Source of the DNA: G963692885 sp964658655
GTDB taxonomy: Bacteria; Acidobacteriota; Terriglobia; Terriglobales; Acidobacteriaceae
NCBI GenBank assembly: GCA_964658655.1
Contig: CAZZZL010000007.1
Span: 1-64,000 of the forward strand
Length of the DNA: 64,000 nucleotides
Reading direction: 5' to 3'
In this document: in pieces, positions 26,857-36,109 of the stretch
How the letters are laid out: every line of letters begins with the position of its first letter
How positions within the stretch are numbered: position 1 is the stretch's first letter
Program-made: the position numbers and the translations under genes
The notes under the pieces: generated by a model
The model's database searches: none
What the model was told of the DNA's origin: nothing
The model's input: the letters and a program-made list of their open reading frames with translations, nothing else

Positions 26857-27672
26857 ATGCCGCCGGTGGACCCAGTCCTGCTGATCTTCGCTGTACTCCT
26901 CGGCCTGGTCTTCGGCAGCTTCCTGAGCGTCTGCATCGTCCGGCTGCCGCAGCGAGCTTCGGTGGTCGCGCCGGCCTCGCGCTGCGTGTCCTGCCATCAT
27001 CCTGTCCGCAAACGCGACAACATACCGGTCCTGAGCTGGCTCCTGTTACAGGGACGCTGTCGCGACTGCGGTAGTCGCATCTCCATCCGCTACCCTCTGG
27101 TCGAAGCATTGACGGCGATCCTGTTTGCCGTTTGCCTCCTGACCTTCGGTATGGGATTCAAGGCCGTCGGCATGGTTGTCTTCTGCTGGCTGCTGCTTGG
27201 GCTTCTCTGGATGGACGCCGAGACTTTCCTGCTGCCGAACGCCTTCACCCTTCCCGGCATACTGCTCGGGCTGGTGTACTCCGCAGTGATAGCGGGACGT
27301 GTTTTGCGCGGTCTGGAGCGGGCGTTGCTGGGTGCTGTCGCGATCGCCGGATTTCTCTGGCTGGTCAGCGCGGCTTATCGCCTGGTTCGACGGCGTGACG
27401 GGATGGGCTTCGGTGATGTCAAACTTGGGGCGATGCTGGGAGCATGGCTGGGCTGGGAGATGGGTACCGTGTGCCTGTTCCTCGCGATCGTCGCCGGCGC
27501 ATTCGGAGGCTTGATCATTGCCGCCGTCCAGCGAGCGAAGCCTGCAAACGACACCGCAGGCTTCGGGAGTGCGCGTATCCCTTTCGGTACGTTTCTTGCG
27601 GCAGCGGGGTTGCTCACGGTGTTTGCCGGAGCTCCCCTTCTGCGCTGGTACCTGGCGTTCTTTCCGCGGTGA
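26857..27672 (+). CDS. pilD: Prepilin leader peptidase / N-methyltransferase (PilD/GspO)
   Basis: 271 residues from the ATG at 26857 (an ATG at 26809 adds 16 residues). It cleaves and N-methylates type IV prepilins and type II pseudopilins in the inner membrane. The N-terminal methyltransferase part has two zinc-binding pairs (CVSC and CRDC). The two catalytic Asp are in LLGLLWMDAETFLLPN and GMGFGDVKLGAMLGAW. Eight membrane helices are visible. No pilin genes lie nearby. Confidence 0.93.
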   Translation: MPPVDPVLLIFAVLLGLVFGSFLSVCIVRLPQRASVVAPASRCVSCHHPVRKRDNIPVLSWLLLQGRCRDCGSRISIRYPLVEALTAILFAVCLLTFGMGFKAVGMVVFCWLLLGLLWMDAETFLLPNAFTLPGILLGLVYSAVIAGRVLRGLERALLGAVAIAGFLWLVSAAYRLVRRRDGMGFGDVKLGAMLGAWLGWEMGTVCLFLAIVAGAFGGLIIAAVQRAKPANDTAGFGSARIPFGTFLAAAGLLTVFAGAPLLRWYLAFFPR

Positions 27673-27715
27673 AGAGTGGTTGCGCCTGCGCTGCGGGAGA
27701 AACGCGACAGATGTC

Positions 27716-28300
27716 TTAGGCCACGCTGGCCGTGCGATGCGCCCCCGTGTGCGCGACCGGGATCAGCAGGCTGCGATGCAGAGAAGCAACCGACCGGGTC
27801 AACAGGCGCAGTTGCAGCACCTGGCAACGACGCCACTGGTCAACGCGCATGGGCCCAAGGAGGGGGTGATGCTCAACACGCTCCATGCCAAACTCCTCGC
27901 GGCAGCGATTAAACAATTCGTCCAGGGCGCCGAGTTCAGCCCCAAGACGTTTGGCCAGCTCCCGGCCATGAAACGGGGTCGCTGTTTCACGCTTGCTCCG
28001 CTCATAGTGTTCGGTCAGCGGCATGTTGGACGGCACAAAGTTGAAGCCGAGAATCATCAGCTGGATCATCCATTCCAGCTTGGTGCGTTTAATCGCCCGA
28101 GGCACGCGCCCGCGCTTCAGGCGGCGCTCCAGTAACTCGCGCGAGGAGCGAATGGAGCAGATAACCTGCTCAACGCTCTGCTGTACGGAGGGCACATGCG
28201 GCAGGCCCTCAGGGTGCAATTGTGCGGTCGAAGTGTCAATGACTTCGAGTTCGGCCAGGCAGGATGCAAAAGCTTTGTGAAGCACGGGATGCATGTCCAC
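27716..28300 (-). CDS. DinB/DUF1569-like protein
   Basis: 194 residues. Helical, with an N-terminal LHKAFASCLAELEVID, a central RTKLEWMIQLMILGFNFVPSNMPLTE and C-terminal HHPLLGPMRVDQWRRCQVLQLRLL. The last piece resembles the HP-(F/L)GPL-(S/T)-W motif of DUF1569/DinB-like metal-binding four-helix proteins. The expected metal-binding His at the end (YHxxHH) is not intact here, so the protein may be divergent or inactive. A role in thiol or metal chemistry is known for DinB members but not for this one. Start GTG at 28300 or ATG at 28294. Confidence 0.55.
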   Translation of the reverse strand: MDMHPVLHKAFASCLAELEVIDTSTAQLHPEGLPHVPSVQQSVEQVICSIRSSRELLERRLKRGRVPRAIKRTKLEWMIQLMILGFNFVPSNMPLTEHYERSKRETATPFHGRELAKRLGAELGALDELFNRCREEFGMERVEHHPLLGPMRVDQWRRCQVLQLRLLTRSVASLHRSLLIPVAHTGAHRTASVA

Positions 28301-28478
28301 GTCGTTATTACCTCAGTGATCTAACGTCACGAAGAAACATTGACATAACGATCAGGGAGGCTCAATCACACTGACGGGGAGAGAGGGCCACAAAGGTTGG
28401 CACTCTATATACCTCGAAAGCACCAGTAATGATTTATTTGTTGGGATTCGGCAGAAGCTGCCGCACGGCCACAGTACG

Positions 28479-29231
28479 TCAGTGTGCCTTTTCGAGTGTT
28501 GCCAGCGCTTTGCGCGCGTCTTTCGCTTTCGAACCTGTGGGCTCGATATCGAGAAACAGCTTGTAATTGCTGAGGGCTTCGTCGTCCTTGTGCAGATGCC
28601 GTGCGGCCTCGGCGAGGCCGAAGATTGCGTCTACACTCTCCGGATGCAGGGTGCTTGCTTCCTTAAAGCGGCTGTATGCCCCGGTGAAGTTGCCCGACTG
28701 CAGGTAATAGCTGCCGACTTGAACATCTTCCTTAAGCGGGTCCTTGCCGTGGATATGGCTCATCGAGACATTGGGCGTGATGACATTGCGGCCATTCACC
28801 TTCGTGTCGTAGTCCCCTGAAGAACTGACACCGGAGGCACTGCCTGCACCGTCTTCCGCAGCTTTAGCTTTGTTTGCGTCATCTGCGGCTTTACGAGAGG
28901 CGGCTTCCGGAAAGGCGTTGCTGTCGCCTCCGCTGCCGTCGGCATTTCCCTGTTGCTGGTCGCCGGCTGCGGGGGGCTGAGTTGTGTCCTTCTTGTCCTG
29001 CTGTGCCTGACGGGCTGCTTTTTCCGAATCTGCCTGAGGAAACGCATTGCTGTCCGCCGGAGGCTGACCCTGATCCTGGTTCTGCGCAGGAGGAGTTTTA
29101 TCGCTGCTGTTCGATCCCGATTGCTGGGCAATCGCCTGGCTGCCGGAGGCTGTGCCGAGAAGAACCGCCAGGGCAAGAACCGATTTCGTTTGGCGCCGTG
29201 TGAGCATCGCAACCTGATTATATCGCCGCAT
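28479..29231 (-). CDS. Exported TPR-containing protein
   Basis: About 250 residues from the ATG at 29231; the open frame upstream to 29309 adds unlikely sequence. A signal peptide (KSVLALAVLLGTASGSQAIAQ) is followed by a low-complexity linker of about 100 residues rich in Gln, Asp, Ser, Ala and Lys with two repeats (DSNAFPQADSEKAAR and DSNAFPEAASRKAAD). The C-terminal part holds two TPR-like helical repeats (GSYYLQSGNFTGAYSRFKEA and AEAARHLHKDDEALSNYKLF). TPRs mediate protein-protein contacts, here in the periplasm or outer membrane. The partner is not visible. Confidence 0.8.
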   Translation of the reverse strand: MRRYNQVAMLTRRQTKSVLALAVLLGTASGSQAIAQQSGSNSSDKTPPAQNQDQGQPPADSNAFPQADSEKAARQAQQDKKDTTQPPAAGDQQQGNADGSGGDSNAFPEAASRKAADDANKAKAAEDGAGSASGVSSSGDYDTKVNGRNVITPNVSMSHIHGKDPLKEDVQVGSYYLQSGNFTGAYSRFKEASTLHPESVDAIFGLAEAARHLHKDDEALSNYKLFLDIEPTGSKAKDARKALATLEKAH

Positions 29232-29332
29232 GACACCTGCCTGCCTGCGCTGGCAACAGGTGCCGGACAACCTGCGAACATTCCGATTGCTATACTCTGG
29301 CCATTCCACTTTGACGGGTCAGAATACATCGC

Positions 29333-29794
29333 ATGGGTCTTATCATTCGTTCCTCCTCGATTCACGCTGCCGGATGCTATACGACTGCGTTCATTGCCAA
29401 TGGTTCACGGGTGGTCGAGTACACCGGGCCGCGCATCTCGAAAGATCGAGCCGATGAACTGTATTCCGATTCACCCACGACGTATCTATTTGGACTGGGC
29501 AATGGCGCGACGGTAATTGACGGTCATGGGACCGCGATGTTTCTCAATCATTCCTGCGATCCGAACTGCGAGACGGATGAGAAGGACGGCCACATCTGGA
29601 TCAGGGCCATCCGGGACATCGAGCCGGGCGAGGAGCTGGTTTATGACTACAACCTGTACGACGGCGACGAGAGCCCGGCAACCTGCAACTGTGGCGCAAC
29701 GAGCTGCCGCCAGACCATGTATTCACATGATGAGATCAAGCGCCGGCAGAAGGCTGCGAAGAAAGCTGCAACCAGGAATGCTGCGAAAGCCTAG
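29333..29794 (+). CDS. SET-domain lysine methyltransferase-like protein
   Basis: 153 residues with the eukaryotic-type SET signature: YTGPRIS near the N-terminus, ATVIDGHGTAMFLNHSCDPN (the NHSC pseudoknot motif), EELVYDYNLY (the ELxYDY motif), and a post-SET-like cysteine set CNCGATSCR. A Lys/Ala-rich basic tail (IKRRQKAAKKAATRNAAKA) could bind nucleic acid. The domain uses S-adenosylmethionine to methylate protein lysines. Bacterial homologues exist in Chlamydia and environmental phyla with few known substrates. An extended -10 (TGCTATACT, 29288-29296) lies upstream. Transfer from eukaryotes or an ancient bacterial form are both possible. Confidence 0.85.
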   Translation: MGLIIRSSSIHAAGCYTTAFIANGSRVVEYTGPRISKDRADELYSDSPTTYLFGLGNGATVIDGHGTAMFLNHSCDPNCETDEKDGHIWIRAIRDIEPGEELVYDYNLYDGDESPATCNCGATSCRQTMYSHDEIKRRQKAAKKAATRNAAKA

Positions 29795-29890
29795 GTCGCG
29801 AAGGATATGCGTCGCTCCAAGAAATCGGCGATGCGTGGAGGCGATACAATCGAGTTTCGCGAGAGGCTTCTCCTCCGCTGAATCGGCATC

Positions 29891-31960
29891 ATGGCTTACC
29901 AGGTTTTAGCACGCAAATATCGCCCACAGCGCTTCTCTGACGTCGCGGGGCAGGACCATGTTACGCGCACCCTGCTGAACGCTCTTTCGCAGCAGCGCAT
30001 TGCGCATGGCTATATTTTCAGTGGTCATCGCGGCATCGGCAAGACGACCATCGCGCGCATCCTGGCGATGGCCCTGAATTGCCGCCGTGAAATTGGCAGT
30101 CCAGGGCGGCCAACGCCGGAACCCTGCGAGACGTGTGAATCCTGCACCGAAATACGGGCTGGCAATGCGGTGGATGTCATTGAAATTGACGCTGCGACGA
30201 ATCGCGGAATCGATGAAATCCGTGAATTGCGCGACGCAGCACGCTACCGGCCGGCACGCGATCGATACAAGATTTACATTCTGGACGAAGCCCATCAGAT
30301 CACCGATGCGGCCTTCAATGCGCTACTGAAAACGCTGGAGGAGCCACCCGACCACGTCATTTTCATGATGGCGACGACACAGCCGGAGGATATTCCGCAG
30401 ACCATACGTTCGCGCAGTCAGCATTTCAGCTTTCATGCCGTTTCGTTCGAAGACATTCTGAAGGAACTGCGCGGGATTGCGGCGAAGGAAAATGTCGACG
30501 CGAATGAGACCGCCCTTGCGCTGCTGGCCGAAGCGGGTGATGGTTCGATGCGCGATGCGCTGTCGATCATGGACCAGGCTATCGCGTCTGCGCCAGTCCA
30601 GGATGGCAAGGCAGTGCTCGATGCCGAGCAGATCCGTGAGCTGATGGGCACGGTTCCGAACACGGTATTCGAACGATTGCTTGAGAACATCAGCGAAAAC
30701 CATAGTGCCGCGGTGATGGAAGAGGCCAACACACTTCTCAATGCCGGCAATAGTCCGTCGCAGATTGCGCGGCAATTTGTGCGCTACCTGCGCAACTGCC
30801 TGATGGCGAAGCTGGGAGGCGAGAACACACCGCTGCTTGAGATTTCGGCCGACGAACGGGCGCGATCCGCACGATCTGCTGTCCTGTTCCCCGAGGAAGA
30901 CCTGACGCGTTTTCTGCAGGTGATGCTGCGGACGTTTGATGAGCTGAACTATCGTCAGGAGCCGCGCTTCCACCTGGAACTTGGACTGATGAAGCTGGTC
31001 CACCTGCAGCGGCTGATTCCGCTGGAAGAGTTGTTGAGCCAGTCAGCATCGCGGACGGCTGCGCAACCGGCACGGCCTTCCCCTGCCCCCGCTGGAGTAT
31101 CTTCGACGACGCGGACTGCCCCACTGACTCCTGCCGCATCTGCAAGACCGGCGCAAACGCAGCCTGCGACTCGGCCTGCTGTCATGGGCCCTCCGGCCCA
31201 GCAGGAGAAGCCGTCCTTCTCGCCTTTTGAGGCAGACCGGAATCGCAAGCGTGGCGTTGAAGAAGCGCATGCCCAACTGGCGAGCATCCAGGGAGAGGCG
31301 AACGGCGGTCTGTCCGGCAATGCAAGACAGGATCTGCCTCGGCTTCCCGAATTGTCCGCGCAGCCGGGTGCTCAAAAGCTCGAGCGCGAGAGTGCAGTAG
31401 CTGTCGCCGAACCTGAAGTTCCTATTTCGCTGCAGGCGAATGAGCCTCGGCACGTCATCACAGAAGAACGTCAGGTGAGCGGCACCATAGCCGAAATATC
31501 AGAAGCTGCGGAATCAGAAAGTGCAGAGACGGATCTGGCCAGCATCGACCAGGTCTCCACCGACGATGCGGATTCCAGCACGGGTCTTGACGAACTGCGC
31601 GACGCAATCGTGATTGCGCTCGACGCGGAGGGACACCAGACGGCCTCGGCCTTGCTGAGCGCGGGCACCTGGCGTCAGGATGGCGATACGGTCGAAGTGC
31701 AGGTGGCGGTCAAGAAGCTGATGCTCGGCCTGGTTATGAATCCCCAGGCTGACAAGATCGCGAAGGGCGTCATGCGCGGAATGGGTCTGCAGCCGAAGCT
31801 ATCCATCATCCCAGGGGAGGGATCGGTTGGCGGCGCGGCACGACCGGTGCCGCAAGGAAGTGTGCAGGCGCAGGCTATGGAAAACCCATTGGTCAAGCAG
31901 GCGCAGGAGCTATTCCGGGCAGAAGTACGGAGCATCCTGGATTTGCGCGACAAACGATAA
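29891..31960 (+). CDS. dnaX: DNA polymerase III subunits gamma and tau
   Basis: 689 residues. Clamp-loader ATPase. Walker A GHRGIGKTTIARIL, a zinc module with CETCESC, Walker B IYILDEAHQIT and the sensor region EEPPDHVIFMMATT are all in order. After about residue 370 comes a low-complexity linker rich in Pro, Ala and Gln, then a C-terminal domain (ALDAEGHQTASALLSAGTW) as in tau. I see no slippery A-run like the E. coli frameshift site, so a shorter gamma form is not evident. The genes for YbaB, an MBL protein and RecR follow. Confidence 0.96.
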   Translation: MAYQVLARKYRPQRFSDVAGQDHVTRTLLNALSQQRIAHGYIFSGHRGIGKTTIARILAMALNCRREIGSPGRPTPEPCETCESCTEIRAGNAVDVIEIDAATNRGIDEIRELRDAARYRPARDRYKIYILDEAHQITDAAFNALLKTLEEPPDHVIFMMATTQPEDIPQTIRSRSQHFSFHAVSFEDILKELRGIAAKENVDANETALALLAEAGDGSMRDALSIMDQAIASAPVQDGKAVLDAEQIRELMGTVPNTVFERLLENISENHSAAVMEEANTLLNAGNSPSQIARQFVRYLRNCLMAKLGGENTPLLEISADERARSARSAVLFPEEDLTRFLQVMLRTFDELNYRQEPRFHLELGLMKLVHLQRLIPLEELLSQSASRTAAQPARPSPAPAGVSSTTRTAPLTPAASARPAQTQPATRPAVMGPPAQQEKPSFSPFEADRNRKRGVEEAHAQLASIQGEANGGLSGNARQDLPRLPELSAQPGAQKLERESAVAVAEPEVPISLQANEPRHVITEERQVSGTIAEISEAAESESAETDLASIDQVSTDDADSSTGLDELRDAIVIALDAEGHQTASALLSAGTWRQDGDTVEVQVAVKKLMLGLVMNPQADKIAKGVMRGMGLQPKLSIIPGEGSVGGAARPVPQGSVQAQAMENPLVKQAQELFRAEVRSILDLRDKR

Positions 31961-31995
31961 TGCAGAATATTTGAATAAAAATCTGAGGAGAACGC

Positions 31996-32325
31996 GTGGA
32001 CGCTTCAAAGATGCAGGAAATGCTGGCGCAGGCCGGGCAGATGCAGGAACAGATGCACCAGAGACTGACGCAGACAGTTACCGAGGCGACCTCCGGCGGC
32101 GGTGTCGTGACCGTCAGGATGAATGGCGAGAAGCAGGTGCTGGCGCTGAAAATCGATCCATCGGCCGTCGCCGGGCTGGGTGCGAATGCTGCTGACGTCG
32201 AGATGCTGGAAGACCTGATCATCGCGGCGCTGAATGAGGCCGGCAGGAAGATCGATGACCTGGCCAAGGCAAGTCTGAGCGGGATGCTCGGGGGACTCGA
32301 CCTGCCCGCCGGACTGCTGGGCTGA
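31996..32325 (+). CDS. YbaB/EbfC nucleoid-associated protein
   Basis: 109 residues from a GTG at 31996 (TGAGGAG upstream). A small helical-sheet protein that binds DNA as a dimer, with MLAQAGQMQEQMHQRL, ATSGGGVVTVRMNGEKQ and a C-terminal helix (EDLIIAALNEAGRKI). It lies between dnaX and recR as in most bacteria. The ends are Met/Gln- and Gly-rich, as is normal for the family. Confidence 0.93.
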   Translation: MDASKMQEMLAQAGQMQEQMHQRLTQTVTEATSGGGVVTVRMNGEKQVLALKIDPSAVAGLGANAADVEMLEDLIIAALNEAGRKIDDLAKASLSGMLGGLDLPAGLLG

Positions 32326-32383
32326 GAAAGAAAATTCGTTCAGGAGGCTTACGCAAGACGATGCATGGATCAAGGGGCCTGAA

Positions 32384-33373
32384 GTGAACCGAAGGGATGT
32401 ATTGCGTGCCGCAGCTGCGATAACCGGCAGCCAACTGGCGTCGTCCTGGCTCAACTGCGGGACTGCGGCCGCAGCCGCCCGTCCCTCCGGCGCCGACACA
32501 TCGACACAGCCGAACCTGATCCAGACCATGAACGCGATGGGGCCGACTACGCCGGTGCACATCACCCGTCTGAGGGATACGCTTTTCCTGCTGCAGGGCG
32601 TCGGCGGCAACATGGTCGCGCAGATCGGTCCAGACGGAAAGCTGCTGATCGATTCGAGCATAGCGACAGCAGCCACGCGGGTTCGCGCTGCTCTCGCGAG
32701 TCTTGGCCAGCAGCCGTTGCAACTGCTTATCAACACACACTGGCATTTTGATCACACTGACGGCAACGCGGCGATGCATGCCGCGGGTGCGCTTATTCTT
32801 GCGCATGAAAACACCCGTCTGCGCCTGTCACATCCACAACACGTAGAGGCGCTTGACCTAAACTTCCCTGCCGCCCCGAACAGTGCCCTGCCGCAGGAAG
32901 TGTTCGAAGACCGGTCTCATCTTTTCTTCAACAATGACGAATTGAGGCTGGTCCACTTTGCTCCTGCACACACAGACTCTGACATCTACATTTTGTTCAA
33001 GGAAGCCAATGTCATTCACGCGGGGGACATCTGGTTCAATGGCACTTATCCGCTGATTGACGACTCAAGCGGCGGCAGGATTGACGGCATGATCCGGGCA
33101 GCGAGCGAACTTGTGACGCTGGCTGATGCACAGACGAAGATCGTGCCTGGCCATGGTCCCCTGGGTACCAAACCTGAGCTGGCACAGTATCGCGATATGC
33201 TGGTCTCCGTGCGTGATCGCGTACAGGGATTGAAGCAAAGCGGCCGCTCCCTGCAGGAGGCGCAGGCGGCAAAACCGACATCTGATCTGGATAAGAAGTG
33301 GGGTACCGGCTCGATGACGCCTGACCTTTTTGTACAGCAGGTCTATAAGACTTTGCCAGATGGCCGCGCGTAG
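32384..33373 (+). CDS. Exported MBL-fold hydrolase, Tat or Sec signal
   Basis: 329 residues. It starts with a Tat-like signal (MNRRDVLRAAAAITGSQL; NRRDVL is close to the twin-arginine consensus). The metallo-beta-lactamase motifs are NTHWHFDHTDGN (HxHxDH), AHTDSDIYI, HAGDIWFN and the final VPGHGPLG. The relatives are periplasmic Zn hydrolases of the beta-lactamase or glyoxalase-like group. It lies between ybaB and recR, which are usually adjacent, so this gene has been inserted into the conserved dnaX-ybaB-recR run. Substrate unknown. Confidence 0.88.
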   Translation: MNRRDVLRAAAAITGSQLASSWLNCGTAAAAARPSGADTSTQPNLIQTMNAMGPTTPVHITRLRDTLFLLQGVGGNMVAQIGPDGKLLIDSSIATAATRVRAALASLGQQPLQLLINTHWHFDHTDGNAAMHAAGALILAHENTRLRLSHPQHVEALDLNFPAAPNSALPQEVFEDRSHLFFNNDELRLVHFAPAHTDSDIYILFKEANVIHAGDIWFNGTYPLIDDSSGGRIDGMIRAASELVTLADAQTKIVPGHGPLGTKPELAQYRDMLVSVRDRVQGLKQSGRSLQEAQAAKPTSDLDKKWGTGSMTPDLFVQQVYKTLPDGRA

Positions 33374-33453
33374 AGCAGAGACGGCGTAACGACAACGCTC
33401 CAAGTTCGACGGCGCAAGACCTTGTTCGCACGGAATTTTAAGGAAGGAACCAG

Positions 33454-34053
33454 TTGTCACGATTTGCAGAACCGATGGCCCGGCTGATCGAGGAGTTGCG
33501 CAAGCTGCCCGGCGTCGGCACCAAGACGGCGCAGCGATATGCTTTCCATATTCTGCGCTCCAGCAATGAGGACGCCGACCAACTGGCCGGGGCTATCCAG
33601 GACCTGAAGGCAAGCCTTCGCCTTTGCTCAATCTGTAACAATGTCACAGATCAGGACCCCTGCGTCTACTGCTCGAATCCGACGCGCAACCACCGGCTGG
33701 TGTGCGTGATTGAAGAGCCGACCAACATTGCGACGATTGAGCGGACGCGGTCGTATAACGGCGTTTTCCATGTCCTGCATGGAACGCTGTCCCCGCTGCA
33801 CGGCGTGGGCCCGGAGCAGCTGCGGAGTCATAACCTGGTGCAACGGGTGGAGCGGGGTGAAGTCGACGAGGTAATTCTCGCGACCAGCCCGACCCTGGAA
33901 GGAGAGGCTACGGCCGGCTATCTCGCGGACCTTCTCAAACGAACGAGCGTACGCATCACCAGGATTGCCACAGGCGTGCCGGCCGGCAGCGATATTGAGT
34001 ACGCAGATGAGGTAACGATGACGCGCGCGCTTGAATGGCGACGCGAAATGTAA
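33454..34053 (+). CDS. recR: Recombination mediator protein RecR
   Basis: 199 residues from a TTG at 33454 with GGAAGGAA upstream. RecR loads RecA with RecFO at gaps. Visible: a helix-hairpin-helix (LRKLPGVGTKTAQRYAFH), a four-Cys zinc finger (CSICNNVTDQDPCVYC), then the Toprim domain (VCVIEEPTNIATIER; EVDEVILATSPTLEGEATA) and a C-terminal Walker-like stretch (RITRIATGVPAGSDIEYADE). The gene ends before a strong terminator. Confidence 0.97.
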   Translation: MSRFAEPMARLIEELRKLPGVGTKTAQRYAFHILRSSNEDADQLAGAIQDLKASLRLCSICNNVTDQDPCVYCSNPTRNHRLVCVIEEPTNIATIERTRSYNGVFHVLHGTLSPLHGVGPEQLRSHNLVQRVERGEVDEVILATSPTLEGEATAGYLADLLKRTSVRITRIATGVPAGSDIEYADEVTMTRALEWRREM

Positions 34054-34076
34054 ACTCCACAAGAAACGGTGTGCGA

Positions 34077-34107
34077 AAGAGGCCGAAACAGCGGCCTCTT
34101 CCTTTTT
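34077..34107. terminator. Terminator after recR
   Basis: AAGAGGCCG (34077-34085), loop AAACAG, CGGCCTCTT (34092-34100), then CCTTTTTG. A 9-bp stem with a T run; it closes the dnaX-recR transcript and can also stop the opposite response regulator gene. Confidence 0.9.
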
Positions 34108-34115
34108 GTGGGAAG

Positions 34116-34487
34116 TTAGCTTCTCAGCCTGGCGAGAAGATCCTGGGGATGGACCGGTTTGGCCAGAATTTCAAACTCGTGACCCTGGACCCGCGCACGA
34201 TCCAGAAGGTCAGCGGTGGCTGCCTGTCCGGAGAACAGCAGAATTTTGCAGGTTGGAAGCAGGGCGCGAATCTTGATGGCTGCATCGATGCCGTTCATAT
34301 CGGTCATGATGACATCGGAGATCAGCATGTCAGGTTCAAGTGACTTGGCCGTCTCGACTGCCTTTTCCCCACTATAGACCGCAGTTGCCTGAAATCCGCT
34401 TTGATTGAGAATGATGGCGAGGGTATCCGCGATCACGCGTTCATCATCTGCGACTAAAACTTTGGGCTTTTTCTGAGCTTCGGACAT
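34116..34487 (-). CDS. Stand-alone response regulator receiver protein
   Basis: 123 residues, one CheY-like domain with no output domain. The acidic pocket (VADDE), the phospho-acceptor Asp in MLISDVIMTDMNG, the Thr/Ser of LLFSGQA and the Lys in ILAKPVHP are all present. ATG at 34487 with AAGGAAAGA upstream. It must act by protein contact in a phosphorelay; the partner is not encoded next to it. Confidence 0.92.
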   Translation of the reverse strand: MSEAQKKPKVLVADDERVIADTLAIILNQSGFQATAVYSGEKAVETAKSLEPDMLISDVIMTDMNGIDAAIKIRALLPTCKILLFSGQAATADLLDRARVQGHEFEILAKPVHPQDLLARLRS

Positions 34488-34753
34488 TCTTTCCTTTTCA
34501 CTCCATGGCTACACAGACGAGATAGGACTGGCGAAAGGCGCCAGCTTTATCGAGCCAAATTTATCTTGATTCGTCACGGATCAGGCTTTGCCGGCCGACC
34601 CTCCGCTTAGATGGTACGCTGCAATGAGAAGATGCTTTCATCGTACTGCCAAGAAAACAGTTTAGAGTAGTCGTTCAAGCTGCCTCGCAGGAGCAGATCC
34701 TGTGCCCGCAGCATCCATGCTTTGACAGATATCTTTGCCTTTAAGGAACATAC

Positions 34754-36109
34754 ATGGCAGAAGCAATCATCCGGGCCCACCAGGTCGAGAAATATTACGC
34801 CCAGCCGAGCGAGAACCGCATCCAGGTGATCGCGCCGACCGACCTGTCGATTGTTCCCGGTGAAATTGTCGCCCTGCTCGGACCTTCGGGCTCTGGCAAG
34901 TCTACCCTGCTGCGCATGCTCTCCGGCCTTTCCGCTCCATCCGCCGGAGAAGTTTTCTGGCATGAAAAGCCTGTCGGCACTGTTGAAATGAGTGTTTCGA
35001 TTGTGTTTCAGAGCTTCGCGCTCTTCCCCTGGTTGACGGTCCTGGAAAATGTGGAAGCCCCGCTGCTGGCCAAAGGCGTTGATGCCGATGAGCGTCGCGA
35101 GCAGAGCCAGAAGATTCTGGATACGGTCGGACTTGATGGATTCCAGGCCGCCTACCCGAAGGAACTGTCCGGTGGCATGCGGCAGCGCGTCGGCTTTGCG
35201 CGGGCACTCGTGGTTCAGCCTGAAGTTTTGTTCATGGACGAGCCATTCTCCGCGCTCGATGTGCTGACGGCGGAAAACCTGCGCAGCGAACTGCTGGAGC
35301 TCTGGCATAAGAAGACCATCCCGACCAAGTCGATCTTTATCGTGACCCATAACATTGAAGAAGCCGTACTGCTGGCTGACCGCATCATCGTGCTCGGACG
35401 CAATCCCGGCCACGTGCGCACGGATTTTCGTGTCGAGCTGAGTCAACCGCGCGATCGTAAGGCACCACTCTTCACCCACCTGGTCGATTTCATCTACAAG
35501 GTGCTGACGCGGCCGGATGTACAGGCAGATATGCCGGAACGGCTGGAAGTCCGAGACCAGCGCCAGATGCATTACCAAATGCTGCCGCACGCACGCCCCG
35601 GTGGCATCGCCGGCTTGCTCGAACTGCTGATCGACAAGAATGGCCGTGACGATATCTATCGTCTGGCTGATGATCTTGCCTTCGAGATCGATGACCTGCT
35701 GCCTATCGTCGATGCGGCGCAGTTGCTGGGCTTCCTGAAGATTGAAGAAGGTGATGCCGCGATCACCCCTACCGGGCGTGGGTTTGCAGAGTCGGAGATT
35801 CAGCAGCAGAAGGAAGTCTTTCGCCAGGCCGCAGTCGAACATGTATTGCTGCTGCGGCAGATCACGCGTGCACTCGACACCAAGTCCGACCACACGGTAC
35901 CAGAGGAGTTCTTTCTGGATATGCTCGATGAGCAGTTCAGCCAGGAAGAAACGCTGCGCCAGCTGGAGACTGCGATCACCTGGGGCCGTTACGCGGAGTT
36001 GTTCGACTTCGATGCGTCACGCCGCCGGTTTGTCCGGCCGGAAGTAGAAGAGCGCACTGCAGAGACCCTGGAAGAGCAGGAGTCCGAAGTCGAGAAAGAA
36101 ACAAAATGA
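34754..36109 (+). CDS. ABC transporter ATPase, nitrate/sulfonate type, with AAA-associated C-domain
   Basis: 451 residues. Residues about 1-260 form a standard ATPase: Walker A GPSGSGKST, Q-loop SIVFQSFALFPWLT, signature LSGGMRQRVGFARAL, Walker B VLFMDEPFSALD and the H-loop IVTHNIEEAVLLADR. Residues about 300-450 form the AAA-associated C-terminal domain (RPGGIAGLLELLIDKNGRD, DDLLPIVDAAQLLGFLKI), a regulatory part found on certain NitT/TauT-like ATPases. ATG at 34754 with AAGGAACATAC. The stop overlaps the permease start by four bases (ATGA). No solute-binding protein is encoded nearby. Confidence 0.92.
   Translation: MAEAIIRAHQVEKYYAQPSENRIQVIAPTDLSIVPGEIVALLGPSGSGKSTLLRMLSGLSAPSAGEVFWHEKPVGTVEMSVSIVFQSFALFPWLTVLENVEAPLLAKGVDADERREQSQKILDTVGLDGFQAAYPKELSGGMRQRVGFARALVVQPEVLFMDEPFSALDVLTAENLRSELLELWHKKTIPTKSIFIVTHNIEEAVLLADRIIVLGRNPGHVRTDFRVELSQPRDRKAPLFTHLVDFIYKVLTRPDVQADMPERLEVRDQRQMHYQMLPHARPGGIAGLLELLIDKNGRDDIYRLADDLAFEIDDLLPIVDAAQLLGFLKIEEGDAAITPTGRGFAESEIQQQKEVFRQAAVEHVLLLRQITRALDTKSDHTVPEEFFLDMLDEQFSQEETLRQLETAITWGRYAELFDFDASRRRFVRPEVEERTAETLEEQESEVEKETK

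Noticed and set aside
34607..35893. 428-codon open frame on the minus strand opposite the ABC ATPase
   Set aside because: The ATPase on the plus strand shows all ABC motifs. The antisense frame has none and no ribosome site. The same holds for 35989-36945 opposite the permease and 9654-10541 in another frame of the DsbD-like gene.
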